A stretch of 64,000 nt of DNA from positions 1,016,977-1,080,976 of the forward strand of contig JACRLZ010000002.1 of assembly GCA_016235125.1 (NCBI GenBank), read 5' to 3'. The translations under genes were made by a program, and so were the position numbers. The notes under the pieces are model-generated. The model saw only the letters and a list, made by a program, of their open reading frames with translations. It made no database searches and was not told where the DNA came from. How positions within the stretch are numbered: position 1 is the stretch's first letter; every line of letters starts with the position of its first letter. Below are positions 9,389-15,653 of the stretch, in pieces. Source of the DNA: Sphingobacteriales bacterium (lineage in GTDB: Bacteria; Bacteroidota; Bacteroidia; Chitinophagales; Chitinophagaceae).

Positions 9389-9406
9389 AAAGAACAAATA
9401 AATTTT

Positions 9407-9577
9407 ATGACGCAGATTGTTATAGATAAAAAGAAATATGTGCTGGTACTTGAAAAAGAATATCAGGCTTTACAGAAGAAGGCTGCATTGAAAATACCGC
9501 CTGACAAAACATTTACTGTTGAAGAGGCCCGGGCATACAGTAAAAAACTCATCAGGAAATGGGCTACCGCAAAGTAA
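9407..9577 (+). CDS. Putative antitoxin of a RelE/ParE-type module
   Basis: A 56-aa protein (MTQIVIDKKKYVLVLEKEY...) whose N-terminal strand-like segment and C-terminal helix (FTVEEARAYSKKLIRKWATAK) resemble small type II antitoxins that neutralise RelE/ParE toxins by wrapping around them. The reading frame is open back to 9320, but the promoter at 9358-9388 places transcription start after that point. Its last 19 nt overlap the toxin gene start at 9559, typical of antitoxin-toxin operons with coupled translation. It is likely autorepressed, by analogy with the class; no operator is visible. Confidence 0.72.
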   Translation: MTQIVIDKKKYVLVLEKEYQALQKKAALKIPPDKTFTVEEARAYSKKLIRKWATAK

Positions 9578-9858
9578 TCGTAAAACAAACCGCAGCAGAT
9601 AATATTGCTGCCATTGCATGGTTTATCGAATCCAAAGGTTTGCTTGCCACCGCAGATAAGTTTACTGATGATGCGTATGATTATTTCATCAGAATGGGTG
9701 ATACAAGAAAGTCATATCCTGTTTGCAGGGAACCAGTCCGTGCTGCTATAGGATATAAATGTATTCCTTACAAGAAGAAGTACACTATTGTATTTATTGA
9801 ATCAGCGACTGAATTGATTATTTGTGAGTTTATTTCATCAAAACTGATTTATTGGTAA
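9559..9858 (+). CDS. RelE/ParE superfamily toxin
   Basis: A 99-aa protein with the compact RelE/ParE layout: helix pair AADNIAAIAWFIESKGLLATADKF, then SYPVCREPVR and a terminal beta stretch YKKKYTIVFIESATELIICEF. ParE-like members poison gyrase and RelE-like members cut ribosome-bound mRNA; which applies cannot be told from the sequence. It overlaps the antitoxin gene by 19 nt. The stop codon at 9856-9858 abuts the first base of repeat copy R2 at 9859, giving a cassette-like boundary. Confidence 0.8.
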   Translation: MGYRKVIVKQTAADNIAAIAWFIESKGLLATADKFTDDAYDYFIRMGDTRKSYPVCREPVRAAIGYKCIPYKKKYTIVFIESATELIICEFISSKLIYW

Positions 9859-10015
9859 CCCGTTCTCCTGAGTGTTCTCTGCCAGTAATAATTTTAAAAT
9901 CTTTAGGAAAGTTGTCATGAGCCTGCCTGTCGGCAGACAGGTTTCCCGAAATCATACCGAAATCATCGGCACAGGTGCACCTCATGACTGAAAAGCAAAT
10001 TATAAAACAACTCCG
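9859..10015 (+). repeat. Dispersed repeat copy R2, left half (interrupted by transposon)
   Basis: Same left flank as R1 and R3 (CCCGTTCTCCTGAGTGTTCT ... GTTGTCATGAG) and same right arm (CTCATGACTGAAAAGCAAAT). The loop carries a near-palindrome CCTGCCTGTCGGCAGACAGG plus CCCGAAATCAT-type units. The copy stops at CAACTCCG (10008-10015), which is the left target duplication of the transposon. The missing right end is at 13814-13879. Confidence 0.85.
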
Positions 10016-10039
10016 GGTATATATGTACCCCTTTCATAA
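10016..10039 (+). repeat. Left terminal inverted repeat of the IS1595-type transposon
   Basis: 24 bp starting GGTATATATG and ending CCTTTCATAA. It matches the reverse complement of 13790-13813 at 20 of 24 positions, with the inner ten bases identical. Directly preceded by CAACTCCG. Confidence 0.9.
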
Positions 10040-10053
10040 GTAAAGAAGTTGAT

Positions 10054-10524
10054 TTAAGTCAATTGTCCGTCCTCTTTCTTTTTATTCAAAATTGCAACTA
10101 AAGAATAGTTTGCTCCAAGTACAAGCAAACACAGCATAAAGAATTCTATTACCGTCCACAAATTCCAATGAAGAACTATACCCCAAAGTTCTCTTATTCC
10201 TAAAAAAACATTGACAATAAATGTTAATACTGAAACGACTACTATGAAGCCGTTTATTGGGAGTTTTCTAAATATCAATCCTATTAAAAGACTGAATGCA
10301 ACACTCAGGGACAGAGTAACAAACCATATTACTATACTTGCCGCAGCTATCAAGACGAATACTTTCATGACAATAGAAAGCCTATTAAGCCAGTTCAACA
10401 CATCAAACAAAATATTATTGAAACACCATTTAAGGGCTAAGTTTATCAGGATTGCAAATGGGATTAACAGGATAGTATAGGCAATACATATCCATATCTG
10501 TTTGGCGGAAAGAGGCTCTTTCAT
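10054..10524 (-). CDS. Hypothetical integral membrane protein (transposon passenger)
   Basis: A 156-aa protein with about four hydrophobic segments (near 10-30, 50-80, 92-112 and 125-147) and a charged C-terminal tail LNKKKEDGQLT. I recognise no family. It lies 15 nt inside the left transposon end and points outward, away from the transposase, so it travels with the element. Roles such as a membrane effector of a defence system or an immunity protein are possible but nothing in the sequence shows this. Confidence 0.55.
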   Translation of the reverse strand: MKEPLSAKQIWICIAYTILLIPFAILINLALKWCFNNILFDVLNWLNRLSIVMKVFVLIAAASIVIWFVTLSLSVAFSLLIGLIFRKLPINGFIVVVSVLTFIVNVFLGIRELWGIVLHWNLWTVIEFFMLCLLVLGANYSLVAILNKKKEDGQLT

Positions 10525-10574
10525 TTAGGTGGTTTTTGGTTAGGCAAAAGGTATGACATATAGCAGTCTAAATT

Positions 10575-10604
10575 TTTGGTTATCATTTTTTTATTCTAAC
10601 TTTG
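10575..10604 (+). promoter_or_regulatory. Promoter of the DUF6978/DUF1828-like operon
   Basis: TTTG at 10575-10578, an 18-bp gap and TAACTTTG at 10597-10604 match the Bacteroidota promoter pattern, giving a 5' leader of about 75 nt before the ATG at 10685. A second, weaker match (TTTG at 10647-10650, 19 bp, TACTTTG at 10670-10676) lies closer to the gene. Confidence 0.6.
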
Positions 10605-10625
10605 ACGGTCAGTTGGTCAAAGTTA
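10597..10625. promoter_or_regulatory. 10-bp perfect inverted repeat overlapping the -7 element (candidate operator)
   Basis: TAACTTTGAC at 10597-10606 and its exact complement GTCAAAGTTA at 10616-10625, with a 9-bp spacer. The left arm contains the whole -7 box of the promoter, so a dimeric repressor bound here would block RNA polymerase. The arm-to-arm centre distance of 19 bp is about two helical turns. Confidence 0.55.
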
Positions 10626-10684
10626 CTCTGAATTTTTGTTTCGCTATTTGACATGAAATTTATTTGGCATACTTTGAGTGTGCT

Positions 10685-11164
10685 ATGTATACGCCAGAAT
10701 TAATTGAGGAATTAATTAACTGTCAAAAGAAAATTACAGAGGGCGTTAAGACGTCTCCTTGGGGTAGGGGATATACTAAAAAGGAGTTTAAACTTAGTTC
10801 AATAGATGACCAATATTTATTTCGTGGGTTTATGAATCAAAACGATGCCTTTCAGGAGGACTATTCTATTGGATTAGTGTATGAGCCGAAAGGAGAAAAG
10901 GGAAGGGTTTGTTTGCTTAGGGTTAATGGTTTACATGGCGGCACAAAAGTTATTCCGCATCATGCATATTGTCATGAACATACAGCTTTAGCGGAAGATT
11001 TGAATAATGGGATTAAGAGGGAAAAAAATATTATTAAAGTAGATAATTATACAACGATGGAAGAAGCTATACAACACTATGTAAAAAGGATAAATATAGT
11101 CCTTCAAGATAGGAGAAAGCATTTTCCGACTCCCGTACCCCCTGCTACAACATTATTTGACTAA
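10685..11164 (+). CDS. DUF6978-like protein (transposon passenger)
   Basis: About 159 aa starting MYTPELIEELINCQKKI; an in-frame TTG at 10664 would add seven residues, but it falls inside the second -7 element, so the ATG is preferred. The layout, an N-terminal helix followed by beta-rich segments and a histidine cluster PHHAYCHEHTAL, resembles the DUF6978 proteins I recall beside DUF1828 genes; this assignment is from memory and tentative. The stop (11162-11164) is just before the Shine-Dalgarno-like AAGGAG of the next gene, so the two form an operon. Molecular function unknown. Confidence 0.6.
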   Translation: MYTPELIEELINCQKKITEGVKTSPWGRGYTKKEFKLSSIDDQYLFRGFMNQNDAFQEDYSIGLVYEPKGEKGRVCLLRVNGLHGGTKVIPHHAYCHEHTALAEDLNNGIKREKNIIKVDNYTTMEEAIQHYVKRINIVLQDRRKHFPTPVPPATTLFD

Positions 11165-11180
11165 GGAGATTTTTAATAAA

Positions 11181-11936
11181 ATGGAAGCCATTTTTGAAGC
11201 CATAAAGAAAAGTTTTAACAACAAGATAAAAGTTGAAACAAAAAGGCCGAATATATTTCAGCTTTATCTTCCCCTCTATCATGAGGACGGAGATATGATT
11301 GATATTTATTTAGAAAAAAGCAGGGATAACTCTTTCGTCATTGCGGATCACGGGAAGACACTTCAAAGGCTTTCTTACGAATTTGATATAGATACTCCCA
11401 ATAAAGAAACTATTCTTGAAAAGATATTACTTGAGAATGGCTTAAACGAAAGGAACGGCAATATATTCATGCCAACAACTTCCCAAACTATATTCACCGA
11501 TTTACTCCATGTTACGAATGCCTATTCAAAGATTGGTAGTATGAAGTATTTCAAAAGGGAAATGTTAGAAAGCCTGTTTATTGAGATGCTCGAAGAATAT
11601 ATATTTTCAGAACTGGTTGACTTCAATCCTAAGTCTAAAGTTGTACCAATGCCAGCCAGCCCGGAGTATGAAGTTGATTATTCTTTTTCACCTAATGGCC
11701 ATCCTGTTTATTTAATGGGCATTAAGCATCCGAGTCAAGCCAAATTGGCTACAATTAATTTTATGGCTTTTAAATTAGCCAAATTGAATTTTAGGGGCTG
11801 GGTAGTTTATGAGTCCTTTGAAAGCCTTGGCAAATCGGATATATCAAGGTTATCAAATGCGAGTGAAAAACAATTCACTTCATTCAATAATTTTAAGGAA
11901 GATATTAGGTATTATCTTGAAAAAGAAAGGAACTAA
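11181..11936 (+). CDS. DUF1828-containing protein (transposon passenger)
   Basis: About 251 aa. The N-terminal region has YLPLYHEDGDMIDIYLEK...FVIADHGKTLQRL, the DUF1828 pattern of paired strands with a conserved DGD and D-x-G-x-T. The C-terminal half (about 160-250) holds YEVDYSFSP and IKHPSQAKLATINFMAFKLAK, which could be a degenerate nuclease-like fold, though I see no certain catalytic set. AAGGAG at 11163-11168 lies 12 nt before the ATG at 11181; an in-frame TTG at 11157 is less likely. It follows the DUF6978-like gene with 16 nt between. DUF1828 proteins are often found with mobile elements and phage-related genes. Confidence 0.7.
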   Translation: MEAIFEAIKKSFNNKIKVETKRPNIFQLYLPLYHEDGDMIDIYLEKSRDNSFVIADHGKTLQRLSYEFDIDTPNKETILEKILLENGLNERNGNIFMPTTSQTIFTDLLHVTNAYSKIGSMKYFKREMLESLFIEMLEEYIFSELVDFNPKSKVVPMPASPEYEVDYSFSPNGHPVYLMGIKHPSQAKLATINFMAFKLAKLNFRGWVVYESFESLGKSDISRLSNASEKQFTSFNNFKEDIRYYLEKERN

Positions 11937-11940
11937 AAAA

Positions 11941-12087
11941 GTGAAGAAGAAGCAATCCCCAATGGAAAAACTTACTCAAGGATATGAGAAGTTTATAAAA
12001 GGCCAGGAATTAAAAAAGGACGGCAAAACGTCCTTTGATAAAACAGTAAAAAAAGCAGCGAACCCTAAACAACGTGCCTCAAAATAA
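11941..12087 (+). CDS. Small basic protein, GTG start
   Basis: 48 aa starting from GTG at 11941 (MKKKQSPMEKLTQGYEKFI...), strongly basic with about 16 lysines or arginines; AAAGGAAC lies just upstream. The frame is open further 5' inside the DUF1828 gene, but the GTG four nt after that gene's stop fits an operon. A short basic protein could bind nucleic acid or an acidic partner; nothing more can be said. Its 3' end overlaps the 3' end of the transposase gene by 23 nt in convergent orientation. Confidence 0.5.
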   Translation: MKKKQSPMEKLTQGYEKFIKGQELKKDGKTSFDKTVKKAANPKQRASK

Positions 12088-12946
12088 TATCAAACATTTC
12101 TGCCTGCCTATCTCTGTTCATATATCTGAACGCAACTTCATCAGCATATAATTGCAAATATTTAGCGTCACAATGAATATGCGTTCCCTTAATCGTTCTC
12201 TTTAGTTGACTCCAAAAGCCTTCTATGGTATTCGTATGCCATTCATCCCGCTTGTATTCACCAGCACTATGATTAATTGTTTCATGCGCTGTAAATTCAA
12301 TGTCAAGACCCTCATAGCCTGTATGACTATCAGTAACCAATGTGGCATCAGTTGAAACATTATCTCTTACACGTTCTTTAAATGACTTGCCGGGAAACAT
12401 TACTTCAGTTCTTACTAATCCGTCCCGTGACACAAAACCCATTACACCTGTTTTATTATCTTTAAATGTATTGTTAGCATCTATCATTGATGCTCTTTTC
12501 TTTTTAGTCATGTTCTCAGCCTTCATGCCGAAATAACTTTCGTCAGCTTCAACAATACCAGTTAGCTTTTCAACCTTCATATTAGCCATAAGTTTCTTTA
12601 CTTGGTGGCACATTCTTAATGCAGTCTTATAGCAAACATTTAGTTGCCTTTCTACCTCTTTTGCTGCAACTCCATTGCGTGTCGTAGTTTGTAAGAAGAT
12701 AAGATAAAACCAATGCGTTAATGGTGTAGATGAATTATGAAATACTGTATTGGCCGTAGGGCATAGCTGGTATGCACAGCAAGGACATTGATAAACTCTC
12801 CTGCCTTTTACTTTGGTAAATGGTTTATCGCTGTCACATTTAGGACACACAAGGTTTTTATACCTTAATTCATACAGTCTATGCAGGCAAGTATCATTGT
12901 CCGGGAAATCATTCCTAAACTGTGTTATTGTATATTTATTGTTCAT
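12065..12946 (-). CDS. IS1595-family transposase (ISXO2-like)
   Basis: A 293-aa transposase with an N-terminal zinc ribbon (C34xxC37 and C54xxC57) and a DDE-type core: D135 in VEADESYFG, D206 in LVTDSHTGY, and E242 in TNTIEGFWSQLKR, the signature of ISXO2-like/IS1595 proteins. It cuts and joins the element ends at 10016 and 13813. The frame is intact with no internal stop, so the element may still be able to move. No classical -7 box is seen before it, which suggests low expression or read-through from the upstream passenger genes on the same strand. Confidence 0.93.
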   Translation of the reverse strand: MNNKYTITQFRNDFPDNDTCLHRLYELRYKNLVCPKCDSDKPFTKVKGRRVYQCPCCAYQLCPTANTVFHNSSTPLTHWFYLIFLQTTTRNGVAAKEVERQLNVCYKTALRMCHQVKKLMANMKVEKLTGIVEADESYFGMKAENMTKKKRASMIDANNTFKDNKTGVMGFVSRDGLVRTEVMFPGKSFKERVRDNVSTDATLVTDSHTGYEGLDIEFTAHETINHSAGEYKRDEWHTNTIEGFWSQLKRTIKGTHIHCDAKYLQLYADEVAFRYMNRDRQAEMFDIILRHVV

Positions 12947-12989
12947 AGTTTAATACTTTCAACTAATTTAATTAAAAAAATATAGACTG

Positions 12990-13172
12990 CTATTTGCGTC
13001 TATTTGTTACGGGAATACCTTTGTACATAGATGCGTCAACGAATTTCACACCGTCAACAGTCACTAATTCCATGCGTCCCTCTTTCACTAATTTATATAT
13101 GTAGGCTGGTGTCACATTGTGACCTAAAGCGAAGTTCTTAACAGTTTTGAGCCATTTAAGATTTACAGCCAT
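12990..13172 (-). CDS. Small HTH (excisionase/MerR-like) protein, probable leaderless mRNA
   Basis: 60 aa from ATG 13170-13172 (MAVNLKWLKTVKNFALG). NVTPAYIYKLVKEGRMELVTVDGVKFVD has the helix-turn-helix plus wing shape of excisionase-type DNA-binding proteins. The frame is open to 13214, but a perfect promoter (13177-13207) overlaps that extension and puts transcription start at or next to the 13172 ATG. Location between transposase and transposon end suggests a role in regulating or assisting transposition (inference). Confidence 0.65.
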   Translation of the reverse strand: MAVNLKWLKTVKNFALGHNVTPAYIYKLVKEGRMELVTVDGVKFVDASMYKGIPVTNRRK

Positions 13173-13176
13173 ATAG

Positions 13177-13207
13177 CAAATATAGGTAAATAAATGATAG
13201 TTGCAAA
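13177..13207 (-). promoter_or_regulatory. Bacteroidota promoter of the small HTH gene
   Basis: On the minus strand TTTG (13204-13207), 19 bp, then TATATTTG (13177-13184): an exact consensus. Only four bases separate the -7 box from the ATG, so the transcript would be leaderless or nearly so. Confidence 0.75.
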
Positions 13208-13226
13208 CTTTCAACTAAATATTTTT

Positions 13227-13718
13227 TTATTCGTATATCACATTGCTGGCTTGATAGAATAAATCAAAGCCTTCTGGCTTGTATTCATCCATTAATTGAC
13301 CATTTCTAACCCAATCCTTTTTAACCCATAATATGCCCCGATGTGAGTCAATTAACTTTAGCATCTGCAATATCTTTGACTGTTGGAGGCCACGAACAAC
13401 GTCCCGGATTTTGTACCTGCTGCCCGTCAATTTGGTAAATTCATTCTGTATCTGGCTTAATTTGGATGCCTTACCTAATATCTCAAATATTCTAAGTATT
13501 TGAACTTTAACATCGGTAGACGTAGAAATGGAAACAGGTTTAACAGGCTCTTTACTTGCTATTGTTGTTTCAAGCTGTTTAGTATTGTCGCCGCTAATTT
13601 CATTTGAATAATCCACATTCTTAATCCTCTTAATTATCCTATCAACTTGCATTATCTTATCATGCAGTTCATCCCTTTCTCTTTGCATTGCTGCTAATAT
13701 TACTTCTTTATCATTCAT
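13227..13718 (-). CDS. Coiled-coil plus winged-helix-like protein (transposon passenger)
   Basis: 163 aa. The N-terminus MNDKEVILAAMQRERDELHDKIMQVDRIIKRI predicts a coiled coil; a low-complexity linker rich in T, S, K and V (about 45-68) follows; the C-terminal part (VKVQILRIFEILGKASKLSQIQNEF...DVVRGLQQSKILQML) looks like a winged helix. It resembles small regulators or DNA-binding accessory proteins of mobile elements, but I do not know a named family. It is the outermost gene at the right end, 71 nt inside the terminal repeat, on the transposase strand. Confidence 0.6.
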   Translation of the reverse strand: MNDKEVILAAMQRERDELHDKIMQVDRIIKRIKNVDYSNEISGDNTKQLETTIASKEPVKPVSISTSTDVKVQILRIFEILGKASKLSQIQNEFTKLTGSRYKIRDVVRGLQQSKILQMLKLIDSHRGILWVKKDWVRNGQLMDEYKPEGFDLFYQASNVIYE

Positions 13719-13789
13719 AATACAAAGTTCACAACTATCAACTAACTATCCTAACCATTTTCGAGAGTTAGGGGAGCTTGGGGAAGCAT

Positions 13790-13813
13790 TTATGAAAGGA
13801 ATACACATACACC
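13790..13813 (-). repeat. Right terminal inverted repeat of the IS1595-type transposon
   Basis: Inverted partner of 10016-10039; reads TTATGAAAGG...CACATACACC on the plus strand. Directly followed by the target duplication CAACTCCG at 13814-13821. Confidence 0.9.
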
Positions 13814-13879
13814 CAACTCCGTAGCCCGGAGAGTCCTCCCCTAACACATACCATCGCAGTGAAACCCGCCTATGAACAA
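13814..13879 (+). repeat. Dispersed repeat copy R2, right half
   Basis: Continues from CAACTCCG into CCCCTAACACATACCATCGC and CCGCCTATGAACAA, the right flank seen in R1 and R3. Together with 9859-10015 it makes one copy of about 215 bp. From 13880 to 13971 I see no gene or clear signal. Confidence 0.85.
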
Positions 13880-13971
13880 GCTTTGTTCATTCCTATATTG
13901 AAAATGAATTAAATTTGGAACAAGCAGTTGCGGCGTACAACTGTTGCAGGTAATGCCAGCAGAAACTCTAA

Positions 13972-14238
13972 TTAAGGAAAAATTTTATAAATGTCTTTTC
14001 GGTGAACAAATCGCCCAAGCAGGATTGTTGAATTTTCGTAAAAGAAACCTAATCTATAATCACCGACCCTTGTTCGATAAGCAGTTTTATGACCTTTTAA
14101 TTTTTTTGTATTCGGGATATTAGCAAGTGACCCGGAATTTTCCATTAAATCAATAACCCGGAGTAATGCCTGTTTGACAGGTCTTGTCTTTAGATCATCA
14201 ATATCCCTGGAAAATTTCTTTGAAAATTCAACTTTCAT
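13972..14238 (-). CDS. RelE-type toxin of module 2
   Basis: An 88-aa RelE/ParE-superfamily protein: MKVEFSKKFSRDIDDLK, LKGHKTAYRTRVGDYRLGF and a terminal FVHRKDIYKIFP, the classic RelE pattern in which R-x-R-x-G-x-Y-R-x-x-F is followed by HR-x-x-IY. RelE enzymes cut mRNA in the ribosomal A site; the basic residues and C-terminal tyrosine used for this are present. Its ATG overlaps the antitoxin stop (TGATG, 14236-14240), so the pair is translationally coupled. It belongs to a different subfamily from the module 1 toxin and lies on the opposite strand. Confidence 0.88.
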   Translation of the reverse strand: MKVEFSKKFSRDIDDLKTRPVKQALLRVIDLMENSGSLANIPNTKKLKGHKTAYRTRVGDYRLGFFYENSTILLGRFVHRKDIYKIFP

Positions 14239-14435
14239 CAGGTGGACAGCTTTTTCATTATTTCTGTTCGGCTTGCCCGTTTAGTTTTATCAACCTGTCG
14301 CATCAACTTAGACATACCAATATCTTCAAGTTCTTCCTGATTTATTGTTGAAGAACCCACACCTAATTTCTTGAGTAAGTCTGTAACAAATTTTAATTCA
14401 TTACTATTTTTTGGAGTGACTACTATTGCTTTCAT
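14238..14435 (-). CDS. Antitoxin of module 2, probable leaderless mRNA
   Basis: 65 aa starting MKAIVVTPKNSNELKFVTDLLKKLG with an acidic middle (NQEELEDIG) and basic C-terminus; its size, position and partner make it the antitoxin of the RelE-type toxin. The promoter at 14440-14469 leaves only four bases between the -7 box and the ATG. I do not recognise a DNA-binding fold with certainty, so autoregulation is assumed from the class only. Confidence 0.78.
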   Translation of the reverse strand: MKAIVVTPKNSNELKFVTDLLKKLGVGSSTINQEELEDIGMSKLMRQVDKTKRASRTEIMKKLST

Positions 14436-14439
14436 AGGC

Positions 14440-14469
14440 CAAATATACTAAAAATGGCACTGCCTGCAA
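14440..14469 (-). promoter_or_regulatory. Bacteroidota promoter of toxin-antitoxin module 2
   Basis: Minus strand: TTG (14467-14469), 19 bp, TATATTTG (14440-14447), then GCCT and the antitoxin ATG at 14435. The arrangement matches that of the transposon HTH gene at 13172. Confidence 0.72.
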
Positions 14470-14523
14470 CAAGGGGCTTTCAAACTTCAGGACGATACAA
14501 ACACATACCATCGCAGTGAAATT

Positions 14524-14729
14524 CCCCGTTCTCCTGAGTGTTCTCTGTCAGTAATAATTTTAAAATCTTTAGGAAAGTTGTCAAGAGCCTGCCTGCCGGC
14601 AGACAGGTTTCCCGAAATCATCGGGACAGGTGCAATTCATGACTGAAAAGCAAATTATAAAATAACTCCGTAACACAACAAGACCACCCCTAACACATAC
14701 CATCGCAATAAGACTCACCTATAAACAAA
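14524..14729 (+). repeat. Dispersed repeat copy R3
   Basis: Third direct copy: CCCCGTTCTCCTGAGTGTTC ... GGAAAGTTGTCAAGAG, loop CCTGCCTGCCGGCAGACAGG plus CCCGAAATCATCGGG hairpins, right arm TTCATGACTGAAAAGCAAAT, end CACCTATAAACAAA. A fragment of another right end (AACACATACCATCGCAGTG, 14500-14518) sits directly before it, which suggests repeats were once head-to-tail. It ends four bases from the stop of the beta-helix gene. Confidence 0.85.
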
Positions 14730-14733
14730 ATTG

Positions 14734-15570
14734 TCACTGCTGAATCACCACCGTCGGCGTCACTCCCTGCGAAGCATTCCCCGTCACAGAATTATTTTTA
14801 GCCGAAGTTATCGTACCAGGTCCTTTCAAAGCTGTAGCATTATTTGTTATAATATTTCCTGATAGATGAGCCGTTGCTCCTGTTTTCGACTCCACTCCTG
14901 TACCGCAACCTGAAATAACAGAATTGCTGACCGTAGCCGTTCCGCTGGCAATATTAATTCCTGTAGTCGTGATTCCCTGAATATGACATCCATCTATAAC
15001 GGTAAACCCAACAGCGCCTGTAGAACCTGAAGGACCGGTATAGCTGATCCCTCCATTGGTATTAGTAATAGTTGTGTTGTTGATCATTATGTCGGCTGCC
15101 GTAGTCGAATTGTTGAAATCAATTCCATTGGCTGAGAAATTGGACAGCGTACAGTTTTCAACAAGTAGCTTTTTAACAGCGATTACCCGGATACCATTTG
15201 TTCCCAATGTGGTGCCCGCCCCATTAATGGAGAAATTGCGGATCGTCACCAGTCCACCCGGTGCATTAACGATAATTCCATTTGTTGCGCTGGAAAGTAT
15301 CGAGCCGATAATACCCCCGCCATCAATCGTAATTGATTTGGTAATGGTGACAGCGCCAAATCCTCCGGGATCAAGGATATTGATCTCTCCACCAGTGGCC
15401 GTTTTGCTGATAGCGCCTGCCAATGTTTTACAAGGAGCAGTACGGCTGCAGGGGTTTACATCATCCCCCACGCCGGATACCCAGGTGCGGGTAGCCTGTG
15501 CCATTGCTATCATACTTGCAAAAGAGAAACTCAATGCAAGAAAAAAACGGTTGATGTTGTATGCTTTCAT
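14734..15570 (-). CDS. Secreted right-handed parallel beta-helix protein
   Basis: 278 aa from ATG 15568-15570: signal peptide MKAYNINRFFLALSFSFASMIAMAQ, then TRTWVSGVGDDVNPCSRTAPCKTLAGAI, a cysteine-bearing cap typical of choice-of-anchor/pectate-lyase-like beta-helix proteins. It is followed by repeated turns rich in N, G, T and I (ITIDGGG, NGIIVNAPG, LLVENCTLSNFSANGIDF, ATVSNSVISGCGTG). Such folds bind or cleave polysaccharides or act as adhesins; no catalytic set is evident. The in-frame ORF extends to 15642 but the signal peptide fixes the start. Confidence 0.75.
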   Translation of the reverse strand: MKAYNINRFFLALSFSFASMIAMAQATRTWVSGVGDDVNPCSRTAPCKTLAGAISKTATGGEINILDPGGFGAVTITKSITIDGGGIIGSILSSATNGIIVNAPGGLVTIRNFSINGAGTTLGTNGIRVIAVKKLLVENCTLSNFSANGIDFNNSTTAADIMINNTTITNTNGGISYTGPSGSTGAVGFTVIDGCHIQGITTTGINIASGTATVSNSVISGCGTGVESKTGATAHLSGNIITNNATALKGPGTITSAKNNSVTGNASQGVTPTVVIQQ

Positions 15571-15653
15571 GTCTTTGATTTTATAGTAAAGTACATGATT
15601 TCTCTGAATAGTGATACATAGCTTATCTTCCCCCTTTAACAAAAACCAACCGA

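Larger units (their letters stand above)
10016..13813. mobile_element. IS1595-family transposon with passenger genes
   Basis: A 3798-bp element. Left end GGTATATATGTACCCC... (10016-10039) and right end ...ATACACATACACC (13790-13813) are inverted repeats that match at 20 of 24 positions, ending in the common TTATGAAAGG/CCTTTCATAA. It is bounded by the 8-bp direct repeat CAACTCCG (10008-10015 and 13814-13821), the duplication length known for IS1595-family insertions. Inside are the transposase (12065-12946) and six other candidate genes. Joining the outer sequences at one CAACTCCG copy restores an uninterrupted repeat R2, which independently confirms the boundaries. Confidence 0.92.

Noticed and set aside
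9320..9406. N-terminal extension of the TA module 1 antitoxin
   Set aside because: The promoter lies inside it and the extension reads as repeat R1 DNA.
9138..14729. Integron attC sites and a cassette array
   Set aside because: The TA cassettes and variable loops fit, but repeat ends lack the RYYYAAC/GTTRRRY cores in the right order (nearest is GTTAGGG on the minus strand), and no tyrosine recombinase IntI is in the window.
9138..14729. CRISPR array
   Set aside because: Repeats are ~200 bp, only three copies, spaced by genes; no cas genes.
15056..15586. 176-codon plus-strand ORF
   Set aside because: Shadow of the beta-helix gene; its repetitive V/I/P composition is the complement of Asn/Gly-rich repeats.
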